Source: Candidatus Woesearchaeota archaeon (GTDB taxonomy: Archaea > Nanobdellota > Nanobdellia > Woesearchaeales > GW2011-AR9). From it: DNA of 13,113 nt. Below are positions 5,472 through 13,113 of this stretch, one piece after another; position 1 is the stretch's first letter; every line of letters starts with the position of its first letter. The position numbers and the translations under genes were made by a program. Below the pieces are notes generated by a model, which saw nothing but the letters and a program-made list of their open reading frames with translations, was not told where the DNA came from and searched no databases. The stretch covers positions 1 to 13,113 of the forward strand of contig JAGVYX010000062.1 in assembly GCA_018303045.1 (NCBI GenBank). The letters are read 5' to 3'.

Positions 5472-8400
5472 ATGGTTAAAAAAATAAATTACCGCCAAAT
5501 GAGGATGATTGTCGCTTTAATGCTAATTTCCATTCTATTGAATCTTCCGCTGGCCAGCGCGCTGCAAATATCCAACGTTCGCGCCGAAGATATTACTTCC
5601 AGCCAGGCGGTGGTTAAATGGGATACCGATGCGGCTGCCGACAGTTTTGTAAATTACGGCGAGTCTGCGGCATCATTGCGCCAAATTGGAGATGCCCGGC
5701 CGCTGCAGTCCCATGCCTTTACTTTAACTAATTTAAATCCCGAACAGGAATATTTGTTCAGCGTGGAAAGTTCCGGGCAGAAAGATGACAATTCCGGCGA
5801 ATTTTATAAATTTGCCACGCTGGAAATTGACAGCACTCCGCCCAAGCTGGAGGTAAAATTTCCTGAGCTGGTAGCTGGTAAAGCGCTGGAATTAAATGGG
5901 ACTTCTGAAGCCGGCGCCAAAATCGCGGTTAAAGACAATAATCAGCCGAAAGGCTCAGTCGTGGCTGCTGCTGGCGGCAGGTTTAGCCTGTCCATTACTT
6001 TAGAGGAAGTGGAAGAGCATACGATTATTGTTACCGCAACAGATCGTTCCGGCAATGAACAAATTAGGGAAGGAACGGTTAAAGCCGATTTTAAGCGGCC
6101 GATAATTACGCTGGCCAAACTGCCGGAAATTTCGGTGGAACGGTCTTTAATGATTAAAGGAAACATTTCTGAAGAGAGCAAGTATGAAATTTGGGTTAAT
6201 AACAAATCGGCCGCCAGAGGCGAAGGCCTTCAGATTGAAAAAAGCGTTTCTTTAGAATCCGGCCAGAACAAGCTGAAGATTACCGCAGTAGATAAAGCCG
6301 GATTTGACGCTGTGGAAGAACTGGCTATTCAGGCTGATTTTGAAAAGCAATTTATCCAAGCGGAAATAGAAAATGGCTTGCAGTATTTTGAAAACCGCGC
6401 CCAGTCAAACATCCGCGGAAAAACCAAGCCGGGATCTAAAGTTTATCTTTATGTCTTCCGGCCTTTGGGCTATGAATATAAGCCCGATTTTTCTAAAGCC
6501 CGAGCGGCAGCTACGGCTGACGCGCAGGGCGAGTTTAAGTTTGAAGAAGTTAATTTTGCCCAGGAAATTACTGATTTTAAATTAGAAAATTTGGCTCCGA
6601 AACAAGTGCCTAAAGGTTTGCTGGACATTGCCGTATTTTCCCGCCAGTCGGTCAGCCAGCAGCAGCAGTTTACGTACCAGGTTTATTTGATCGCTGAAGA
6701 TGTTCAGGGAAGAACGGAATTTTCCCAGCACACCATTTCGGTAGTTTCCTGCAGTTCCGGCGACCTGGCTTTTGCCGTTTCTTCCATGGTGGAATTTCAG
6801 ATGCCCCTGCGGTTAGTTCCCCAGTTATTGGATGGCGGAAGACAGGAAATTCAGGCCGTGTTTGATCTGCAGTACCAAGGCTCAGGCGTGCCGGGAGACA
6901 AGCGCTCCGGCATCAGCGCGGCGGGCGCTCCAGGTTACCTGCCGGGAAATTATGGAGTGGGCGGCACCGGCGCAGTTTATGGCAGCTATGGCTATTCCTC
7001 AGCCCAGCAGGCTATTGACACCGAGCAGGGATTCCGGGTAGATACGGTCAGGATTGAAAAAGCCTGCGCGGAAAGTCAGGTTAAAGACGAGAAATTTGCC
7101 GTGGGCTGCCGAATTCTTCCCAACAACCCGCAAGCGCAGAGAAATAATGACGGCACCAAACAGTACGTTACCTGGAAACTGGCTCGAACTAAAGATTTCA
7201 GCAAAACCAAGGATGATTTCTGGAATGATTTGAAACATCGCCGGTTAACATTTCCATTAAAAATTACTGTGAATTATCAGGAGCGGCAGGGCGACGGCGC
7301 CTGGGTTTCCAAAACGCAGGCCAGCTGTTATGATTTAGGCTATGCTGTAGACATTCCTTTAGACAGCAAGAAATTAATTCCAGACTTTTTAGCCAATGAA
7401 GGAGTTAATGCTTTGAACTTTACCATTTCTCAGCTGCAGACGATTCGGCCGATTATCGAGAAAGTGTATCTGGTTACGGCCATGGCCGCCGTGGGAACGT
7501 TTGCTTTAAGAACGGCGGCTATTTTGTATCGCGTTGTCATTTCCAAAACGGAAGCTTACTTCAGCTTTACTAAAGGGTTATTGGCTGCGGCAACACCTGC
7601 AGATAAGGAAAAATTTGAAAAAGAGTTTACCGGCTGCCCCTTAAAGCAAAGTGATTTATACCTGAAAGAAACGATAGAAAATTGGTGCGTCTTAATCCGG
7701 GATGAACCCGGTTATGCCAACAAAATTCCTGTAGCTGTGTGGAATGTCTGCAGTTCTGGAAGCGTGGATTATGAAAAGGCTAAAGCCATCATTCTCGAGG
7801 AGCGCTGTCCGCAAACTGCAGCCGCCTGGAAAGTCGAAGAAGCGTTAAACACCGCGTACCGCTGGACGTGGGACCGGTCGTTCTGCCGGGCTGTTCCGGC
7901 CGCCTGGACGGCTAAGGAAACGGAAGAAAATATCGGGACAGCTATCCTCAACCAGCAGCAATGCGCGGTAACTGGGAGAGGCGTTACTTTATATCCGATA
8001 GAAAACTGCCAGCAGCAATTGAAAGCGCAGGTGGTTAACACTCAGATAGTAGCTGGAACAACTCCGCCTTCAACTGCTCCAGCTCAATTAAATATCGTCG
8101 CTACCACTGTGGGTGAAACGGGAGGCGTCTGCTGGAAGACTTACGACAATACTTTATATTATCTGAACCCAGGGATACAAGATAAAGCTGAGAAAAATAG
8201 CGGGATTTTCCGCTTAACTCCGGCGTATAATTTGTTTACCGGCCCGACCAGGGAACAGGACGTTCTGCTGGCTTACCAGCCGCCGGGAGCGCAATCAATG
8301 ATGGTCGGCCGAGATGTTTTCTGCAATGATTTGTGCAAATCTAAAAGTAAAACGGAGCAATTTGCCATGGATGGCTGTTATGATGAAACTACGGCAGAAG

Positions 8401-10949
8401 GAACTACCACTCTGGAACTGAATAAGCAGAAAATGACTAAAGATCGTTATGCTGCCGGCTATACTCGGGATTGTTTCATTAAAGGATATAATATTGGCGC
8501 GGTGGGAGAACAACGAACTGCGGGTATTCAAAAAAAGCCTAACGGTGAACCGATATTCCAGCAGTGCGTCTGCAAGGGCATAGAAAAAGACAAATCTAAA
8601 CTTCTTGACAGCGAGGACCGACAATTAAGGACCGCCGTTCGCGCTACTGAAACAGCCAGGGAAATTTATTCTTATCATGAAGACCGGAAATTCATTGAAT
8701 CTAAGGGAACTATTGGAACATACTATCCCAAAGAGCGGTATTACCCTCAGGTTAACCCTCACACGGAAACCATCAGCACCTTCCAGAGCGTCTGCCTGTC
8801 GGGAATTTTAAAGAATCTTAAAATCCTGGAAAATATCTTAGTAGGCTTGCGCAACTGCATCGTTGCCGCCAAATATACCGGCCTGCAGGATGCCGGAGCT
8901 TGCAAAACATTGTTTACCGAGCATGTCTGCGGTTTAGTGTATAAGGCCATCGCTTACCTGAATAATCAATGCAGCCCGATAACTATCGAAGATAAAGAAA
9001 AGGAAGGCAGCATTTTTGGCGATGCCGGCGAAGTCATCAAGGAGGGATTTAAAGCCATTCCTCAGGCCTTGTCGCTGTCGGTAGAAGACGTGCAGCGGGA
9101 TTATGGCAATGCCAAATTAAACGAATATTTCCGCGGCGGAGTGCAGGGCTTGTCTCAGTCCATGTGTTTGTGGGCGTTCGGAGCGGAATTTCCTTTGTTC
9201 AGCACCGAATTCCTGCTGGATGCCGCGTATTCTTTCCCCACCAAATCCAGCGTTTTCATGACTTCGCGGGAGCGGGAATTAAGCACCTTCAACCCCGCCA
9301 AGCAAACCGCCGTATTTAATTACAATCTCGGCGGAGTAATCATGCCGGGCTGCAATATCCGCAATTGGAAAATTTCTTTGAAATGCATCGGCCCGGAAGA
9401 AATCGGACAGCAGGGAGTAGACACCAGCTGCGGCGGGCGCGGCTGCGACTGTTTGAATGCGCAAGGCTTAGCCCGGGGAGTTGGCCAGAAAGAGCATGTA
9501 TTAATGAGCAATTTCAATTTAAAATCCGGAGATGTGTTCAGCATTCCCTTGGAATCGCCGATAAGATTGGATTTACCGTACCGCTACGACCACGTTAAAG
9601 TGGAATTATACCTTGATCCCCTGGAAAAAAAGAATGCGGAAAACTGTTTTGAATCCGGGTATTTTGACGGCGTGAAAGGAGTGTTCTATGAGCCGTTGGT
9701 AGACACTTCGCCGCCGGATGAATTTAACTGCCAGGCTAATTTACTTACTGGCGAATATAGATGCTCGGCGTTAAGCAGCCTGCTGGGATTTGGCGGCGCG
9801 TCTTTTGAAGAGCCTTTAGTAAGCTGCTGGAATAAAAATACCAACAGCTGGACCAGCTGCGACAGCCCCAATTTGTTTATCGCCAAAACCAGAGACCAAA
9901 TTAAATTAGGGGCGCATGTCAATTTAGATGATAATGCCAAATGTTTGAAACGAACCATCAGCCCTCCTTTGCCTGGCTTGTCTGCTGACTCGCCAGCTCG
10001 GCCTTTGCCGGCCAACAATCCCGGGCAATCCATTATTCCGGATGTGTTAACTAATGTTGATCCAGCGATGTTTACGGGAACTTCTGGCAGTTTACAGTTA
10101 GATTATGTTGCCAGCAACCGGGGCTGCAGGTCTGGAAATCGAGATCCAGGAAGTTTAACTGCTGCTGGCAGCGGGAGATATAGAATAACTTTATTTGATA
10201 AAGGGAGTGGCCAATTTGAAGCGCATTTATCTAATGTTTATCCGGCAGATACGATAAATTATGCTTTCCCCAATAATGTTTTAGAACAAAATGGAAAAAA
10301 GACTTTTACTTTACAAGAAATTAAATCTATCCGATTCAATATGGGCGGAGAGATAGTTTATAATTTCATTGATAATTATGATCTAAACGATCTAAGTAAA
10401 AATTTCTGCGAATGGCAGGTAACTTCTCAGGCAGCTGCTGATACCAGACAGTTTAGGGTTAATTACCAGTTATTGGAAGCGGATGAAACCGGCGGCTGCA
10501 CATTTGCCCGCGAGCCGGCCAGAACAGTGCAGGGAAGAACTTCCGTTTCCAAATCCATCACCATTCAGAAAGAAGAGCAGGCCTTCCAGGCTGCATCCGG
10601 GATAGCTGACCAATTCCAAAGAAAAAATTATCCGCAGGTGTTTTTGATGGTTAACCAAGTAATCAACCAGCGCAACGGCGACATTAACAATGCTCTGGCA
10701 TTATATTACGGCGCTGCCGCCATGGTTCTGGCCGGGCAGGATATCGGCAATGCCCAAGCGCAGGCGCGGGAAATACAAGGCTTTTTATCTTTGTTTTTTG
10801 AGCGGCAATCGGCGATTTCCGCGCAGGCTCCTTATGATCCAGCGACTGAAAACGATCCGGCATTCCAGAAAATTGCGGCTTACATGTGCAAGACTGATGA
10901 AAGTTATGGTAAAAAATATAGTGCTCACAAATATTGTAAAAATAAATGA
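5472..10949 (+). CDS. Giant modular FN3/Ig-like cysteine-rich surface protein
   Basis: An 1825-aa exported protein. A Sec signal peptide (1-30) ends 'LASA' before Leu31. Then come a fibronectin type III-like domain (about 33-117, with 'SSQAVVKWDTDAAADSFVNYG'), two bacterial-Ig-like modules (about 122-207 and 208-290) and a longer beta module (about 297-425). A Gly/Tyr-rich linker lies near 485-512. A hydrophobic segment (about 664-690, 'YLVTAMAAVGTFALRTAAIL') may be a membrane helix. The middle and C-terminal two-thirds are cysteine-rich, including 'SCGGRGCDC' (Cys1320, 1325 and 1327), with linkers near 862-873 (Thr/Pro) and 1496-1521 (Pro/Ala). The end (about 1705-1772) is helical and TPR-like. 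No catalytic motif was recognised. FN3/Ig chains in archaeal and bacterial exported proteins usually mediate binding or act as spacers, so adhesion or cell-contact roles are inferences. The stop overlaps the next start by ATGA. Confidence 0.85.
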   Translation: MVKKINYRQMRMIVALMLISILLNLPLASALQISNVRAEDITSSQAVVKWDTDAAADSFVNYGESAASLRQIGDARPLQSHAFTLTNLNPEQEYLFSVESSGQKDDNSGEFYKFATLEIDSTPPKLEVKFPELVAGKALELNGTSEAGAKIAVKDNNQPKGSVVAAAGGRFSLSITLEEVEEHTIIVTATDRSGNEQIREGTVKADFKRPIITLAKLPEISVERSLMIKGNISEESKYEIWVNNKSAARGEGLQIEKSVSLESGQNKLKITAVDKAGFDAVEELAIQADFEKQFIQAEIENGLQYFENRAQSNIRGKTKPGSKVYLYVFRPLGYEYKPDFSKARAAATADAQGEFKFEEVNFAQEITDFKLENLAPKQVPKGLLDIAVFSRQSVSQQQQFTYQVYLIAEDVQGRTEFSQHTISVVSCSSGDLAFAVSSMVEFQMPLRLVPQLLDGGRQEIQAVFDLQYQGSGVPGDKRSGISAAGAPGYLPGNYGVGGTGAVYGSYGYSSAQQAIDTEQGFRVDTVRIEKACAESQVKDEKFAVGCRILPNNPQAQRNNDGTKQYVTWKLARTKDFSKTKDDFWNDLKHRRLTFPLKITVNYQERQGDGAWVSKTQASCYDLGYAVDIPLDSKKLIPDFLANEGVNALNFTISQLQTIRPIIEKVYLVTAMAAVGTFALRTAAILYRVVISKTEAYFSFTKGLLAAATPADKEKFEKEFTGCPLKQSDLYLKETIENWCVLIRDEPGYANKIPVAVWNVCSSGSVDYEKAKAIILEERCPQTAAAWKVEEALNTAYRWTWDRSFCRAVPAAWTAKETEENIGTAILNQQQCAVTGRGVTLYPIENCQQQLKAQVVNTQIVAGTTPPSTAPAQLNIVATTVGETGGVCWKTYDNTLYYLNPGIQDKAEKNSGIFRLTPAYNLFTGPTREQDVLLAYQPPGAQSMMVGRDVFCNDLCKSKSKTEQFAMDGCYDETTAEGTTTLELNKQKMTKDRYAAGYTRDCFIKGYNIGAVGEQRTAGIQKKPNGEPIFQQCVCKGIEKDKSKLLDSEDRQLRTAVRATETAREIYSYHEDRKFIESKGTIGTYYPKERYYPQVNPHTETISTFQSVCLSGILKNLKILENILVGLRNCIVAAKYTGLQDAGACKTLFTEHVCGLVYKAIAYLNNQCSPITIEDKEKEGSIFGDAGEVIKEGFKAIPQALSLSVEDVQRDYGNAKLNEYFRGGVQGLSQSMCLWAFGAEFPLFSTEFLLDAAYSFPTKSSVFMTSRERELSTFNPAKQTAVFNYNLGGVIMPGCNIRNWKISLKCIGPEEIGQQGVDTSCGGRGCDCLNAQGLARGVGQKEHVLMSNFNLKSGDVFSIPLESPIRLDLPYRYDHVKVELYLDPLEKKNAENCFESGYFDGVKGVFYEPLVDTSPPDEFNCQANLLTGEYRCSALSSLLGFGGASFEEPLVSCWNKNTNSWTSCDSPNLFIAKTRDQIKLGAHVNLDDNAKCLKRTISPPLPGLSADSPARPLPANNPGQSIIPDVLTNVDPAMFTGTSGSLQLDYVASNRGCRSGNRDPGSLTAAGSGRYRITLFDKGSGQFEAHLSNVYPADTINYAFPNNVLEQNGKKTFTLQEIKSIRFNMGGEIVYNFIDNYDLNDLSKNFCEWQVTSQAAADTRQFRVNYQLLEADETGGCTFAREPARTVQGRTSVSKSITIQKEEQAFQAASGIADQFQRKNYPQVFLMVNQVINQRNGDINNALALYYGAAAMVLAGQDIGNAQAQAREIQGFLSLFFERQSAISAQAPYDPATENDPAFQKIAAYMCKTDESYGKKYSAHKYCKNK

Positions 10950-11680
10950 TAAATAGAAAAAGAAATAAGGAAAATAGCAGCATTAAAAATACTATTGCCA
11001 GGAAAAGCTGCATCAATTCACGAGCGATACAATCTCCTGCGGCAGCGCCTGCGGGGGGGGTTGTTCCTTACTGGAGGGAACCGCAGATCAAAATAAGAAG
11101 AGCAGAGCGAGTTGATGCTGCTATTTTAAATTCACATAAAGGAAATCTTGCTATCAAAATATTATCTATTTTGGTGGTAGCAGTTATCACCAGCATTTTA
11201 GTGTTAATCTCGGTAAGAACTGGAATAATTTCCGTGAAAGCCGAGCATGAGCCGGCGGAAGTTTTAAACATGGAATTTTTGCCTTTGCGGAATTCCGGGA
11301 ATATTGATATTAAGGAGTTTTCTTTCTGTTCAACCGTTGATGAACAGTTCAATTGCGATCCTAAAACCAGTTTTAATTTTGGCGGCCAGGTTCATTTTAA
11401 GTATGCTGTAGAAAGCACTGTTTTAGACGGCCAGGTAATGGTGGTCAAGAATTATCGCATCAAAAGCCCTTCCGGCCAATTATTGCTGGATGCCGATTCC
11501 AAGGACAATTTTTATGTTGATGTGAGAAGCCAGAAAACAACCGAGACGGTAACTTTTAAGGATTATTTTACTTTGCTGGGTGTTAGTGAAACTGGCGAAT
11601 ATACCTTGGAATTAATTATTGAAAACCAGTTGATTGGCAAAAGAGCAACGTTAGTTAAGAAGTTTGAGGTAGTGGGATGA
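10946..11680 (+). CDS. Single-pass membrane protein with beta-rich outer domain
   Basis: A 244-aa protein. A basic, disordered, probably cytoplasmic N-terminus (1-68, with a Pro/Ala/Gly stretch near 31-38) precedes one membrane helix (about 70-94, 'ILSILVVAVITSILVLISV'). An extracellular domain (about 105-244) looks beta-sandwich-like; its strands include 'FNFGGQVHFKYAVE' and 'GEYTLELIIENQLIG', which resemble Ig-like or CARDB-like folds carrying two cysteines ('FCSTVDEQFNC'). The ATG overlaps the stop of the giant gene (ATGA, 10946-10949), so translational coupling is likely and the product may be a membrane partner of it. A G8 run at 11053-11060 falls in codons 36-39, where a one-base slip would shift the frame before the membrane helix. 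Function unknown. Confidence 0.8.
   Translation: MINRKRNKENSSIKNTIARKSCINSRAIQSPAAAPAGGVVPYWREPQIKIRRAERVDAAILNSHKGNLAIKILSILVVAVITSILVLISVRTGIISVKAEHEPAEVLNMEFLPLRNSGNIDIKEFSFCSTVDEQFNCDPKTSFNFGGQVHFKYAVESTVLDGQVMVVKNYRIKSPSGQLLLDADSKDNFYVDVRSQKTTETVTFKDYFTLLGVSETGEYTLELIIENQLIGKRATLVKKFEVVG
11053..11060 (+). repeat. G8 homopolymer inside coding sequence
   Basis: Eight consecutive G in the 5' part of the 244-aa gene, the longest G run seen in the window. With eight G the frame is open through to the membrane helix. Seven or nine would break it. Confidence 0.9.
11666..11670 (+). promoter_or_regulatory. Shine-Dalgarno of the AlbA_2 gene
   Basis: GAGGT lies six bases before the ATG at 11677, within the end of the preceding gene. 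It supports this start and the coupled ATGA arrangement. Confidence 0.6.
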
Positions 11681-13020
11681 AAAAGAAAGAATTAATGTTT
11701 TTAATTCAAGAAGGCGAGGGGTTTAACCTGGAGTTCAAGGAAAGCGACAAGGATTTATCCAGAGAAATTTGCGCATTTGCCAATGCTAATGGCGGCAAAA
11801 TTTTATTAGGCGTTTCGGATAGCGGCCGGATTAAAGGCGTAACTATTACTAACAGGTTAAAATCCCAAATTGTTGATTTAGCCAGAAATTTTGATCCACG
11901 ATTAGAAATTACTTTAAGCCGGATTGATAATGTTTTAATTGTTAATGTTCCTGAAGGAACTAAAAAGCCCTATTCCGTTAATGGAAAATTTTATTTGCGC
12001 TATGGCCCTAATTCCCAGCAATTGGGGCGGGAAGAAATCAGGGAATTTTTTTATAAAGAGGGCTTGATTTTGTGGGATGAGACAGCTAACAAAGAATTTA
12101 ACATAAAAACAGACCTTAGCGCTGAAGCTTTTAACCAGTTCATTAAGCTGGCCAACATCAGCCCGGGGTTATCGCAAAAAGAGATCCTGCAAAATTTATT
12201 TCTGCTAAAAGAACGCAGGCTTAAAAATGCCGGTGTTCTCATGTTTGCTAAGGATATTGCCCAGTTTTTTATTAAGGCTATAGTTACCTGCGTTCTTTAT
12301 GAAGGAACCGATAAAGTTAACATTATTGATAAAAAAGACTTTACTGGCGATTTATATTCCAATTACCGGGAAGCGCTAAATTATTTAAAAGCTAAATTAA
12401 ACACGAGAATAATTATTACCGCCGGCCCTCATGAGAAAAAATTAGAATTGCCGGAAGATGCCTTAAGAGAAGCCCTAGTTAATGCTCTCGGCCATCGCGA
12501 TTACAATGTTCGCGGGGCTAAAATCTTGGTAGAGATTTTTTTTGACAGGGTGGAAATTATTAATCCCGGCGGCTTAACGAAAGGTTTAAGGAGGAAAGAT
12601 TTCGGCAAAAAAAGCTTGTCCAGGAACCCCTTGCTGTTTGGCTTGCTGCAGAGGATTAATTTAGTTGAGAATGTTGGCTCCGGCATTAAGCGAATGCGGG
12701 ATTTAATGCTGGCGGAAAAACTGGAAGAGCCGAAATTTGAGATTTCTGAAGATTGGTTTACGGTTATTTTTAAAAGGCCGCCGTTGCTGCAAACAGATAC
12801 TGGTGCAACTGGCGGTGCAACTGGCGGTGCAACTGGCGGTGCAACTGAGCTGCTAAATTATATTGAAAAAAATCCAGGCTTGAGAGTGGTTCATTTTGTT
12901 AAGGCCTTAAAAGTTCCTAAACGAACAATTGAGCGGTGGGTTAAACAGCTTAAGGATGAAGGCAGAATAAGATATTTGGGAAGTTCGAAGAAAGGAGGAT
13001 ATTGGGAAGTTAAAAAATGA
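11677..13020 (+). CDS. AlbA_2 (Schlafen-like) / GHKL-ATPase / winged-helix protein
   Basis: A 447-aa cytoplasmic protein. Residues 8-125 are a Schlafen AlbA_2 domain: 'NLEFKES' (17-23) then 'ICAFANANGGKILLGVSDSG' (31-50) and 'FYLRYG'. Residues about 255-345 match the divergent ATPase domain (HATPase_c_4 type): 'EALVNALGHRDYN' is the N-box, 'IINPGGL' the first glycine box and 'NVGSGIKRM' the second. Residues about 391-447 are a winged helix with recognition helix near 'VPKRTIERWVKQLKDEG'. Family members are usually annotated as transcription regulators or ATP-dependent helicase-like proteins. Some AlbA_2 proteins act in stress or defence, so nuclease activity is possible but not shown. The linker (376-390) is built of a repeated Gly-Ala-Thr-Gly. 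The start overlaps the preceding stop (ATGA) and has a GAGGT site, so it is made with the surface proteins, perhaps as their regulator. Confidence 0.88.
   Translation: MKKKELMFLIQEGEGFNLEFKESDKDLSREICAFANANGGKILLGVSDSGRIKGVTITNRLKSQIVDLARNFDPRLEITLSRIDNVLIVNVPEGTKKPYSVNGKFYLRYGPNSQQLGREEIREFFYKEGLILWDETANKEFNIKTDLSAEAFNQFIKLANISPGLSQKEILQNLFLLKERRLKNAGVLMFAKDIAQFFIKAIVTCVLYEGTDKVNIIDKKDFTGDLYSNYREALNYLKAKLNTRIIITAGPHEKKLELPEDALREALVNALGHRDYNVRGAKILVEIFFDRVEIINPGGLTKGLRRKDFGKKSLSRNPLLFGLLQRINLVENVGSGIKRMRDLMLAEKLEEPKFEISEDWFTVIFKRPPLLQTDTGATGGATGGATGGATELLNYIEKNPGLRVVHFVKALKVPKRTIERWVKQLKDEGRIRYLGSSKKGGYWEVKK
12802..12846 (+). repeat. 12-bp tandem repeat, 3.75 copies, in frame
   Basis: The unit ggtgcaactggc is perfect over all 45 bases and encodes Gly-Ala-Thr-Gly in the linker between the ATPase domain and the winged helix. 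Because the unit is a multiple of three, copy-number change alters linker length and keeps the frame. Similar T-G-G repeats are common at this place in AlbA_2/HATPase proteins. Confidence 0.92.
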
Positions 13021-13113
13021 AGAAAGTTAAGAAGTTTGGCGGGATGAGAAAGCATATTATAATAGTTTTATGTTTAGTTCTGTTTCTGTTGGTAAATAAC
13101 AGTTCCCTGGCAG
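13017..13113 (+). CDS. N-terminus of a secreted protein, cut by window edge
   Basis: ATG at 13017 overlaps the stop of the AlbA_2 gene (ATGA, 13017-13020) and the frame is open to the end of the window (32 codons). The peptide is a typical Sec signal: a basic start (MKKVKKFGGMRK), a hydrophobic core (HIIIVLCLVLFLLV) and a polar region with small residues ending '..SSLA', so cleavage is probably just after the visible end. A second in-frame ATG is at 13044. The GGAGG at 12994-12998 is too far (18 nt) to be a normal ribosome site for 13017, so coupling to the upstream gene is likely. The mature protein cannot be seen. It extends the surface operon rightward. Confidence 0.68.
   Translation, partial: MKKVKKFGGMRKHIIIVLCLVLFLLVNNSSLA

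Noticed and set aside
10684..11016. 110-aa minus-strand frame with a hydrophobic N-terminus
   Set aside because: Antisense across the end of the giant gene and the start of the next; the hydrophobic stretch is the complement of Lys/Asn codons.
12994..12998. GGAGG as ribosome site for the last gene
   Set aside because: 18 nt from the ATG at 13017; the in-frame TTG at 13002 meets a stop within three codons. It encodes part of Lys-Gly-Gly in the AlbA_2 protein.

Overview
The window looks like a stretch of a DPANN-type archaeal chromosome (Woesearchaeota/Pacearchaeota-like). This rests on sequence features, not on a database match. There is a 'KKGQVTIFIILG' pilin-like N-terminus on a large surface protein, a membrane protein starting with a UBA-like 'GYSDEELEKTLLKRGY' helix pair, and a membrane-anchored protein ending in eight regularly spaced cysteines. 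Archaeal TATA boxes lie about 26 nt upstream of start codons (leaderless or nearly so), and genes overlap by ATGA. No rRNA, tRNA, CRISPR array, transposase or integrase is visible.

Layout: (1) Bases 5-624 encode a JAB/MPN-like metalloprotease broken by a frameshift near base 497; the lost C-terminus is readable in another frame up to a stop at 622-624. (2) Bases 649-2706, minus strand, hold a two-gene AT-rich module: a coiled-coil, cysteine-repeat membrane protein and a polytopic membrane protein. It is bracketed by a 12-bp direct repeat (620-631 and 2708-2719), which suggests a discrete insertable cassette. (3) Bases 2707-3145 are a divergent regulatory region with a near-palindrome, two hairpins, a GC-elevated patch that could be an RNA, and promoters pointing both ways. 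(4) From 3146 to the right edge runs a plus-strand surface-protein locus: a 661-aa pilin-like anchored protein, a strange 340-bp A-rich spacer, an 1825-aa secreted or membrane-anchored FN3/Ig-like cysteine-rich giant, a 244-aa single-pass protein, a 447-aa AlbA_2 (Schlafen-like)/GHKL-ATPase/winged-helix protein, and the start of another secreted protein cut by the window edge. The last four genes are chained by ATGA stop-start overlaps.

A plausible reading is that the plus-strand genes encode parts of one cell-surface assembly: an anchored pilin-like subunit, a giant modular ectodomain protein, and a small anchored beta-rich partner. An AlbA_2/ATPase/wHTH protein, probably regulatory, is translationally coupled inside the same operon. 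Two variable-looking sequences sit in it: a G8 homopolymer near the start of the 244-aa gene and an in-frame 12-bp tandem repeat in the AlbA_2 gene. The biological function of the surface assembly cannot be determined from sequence alone.
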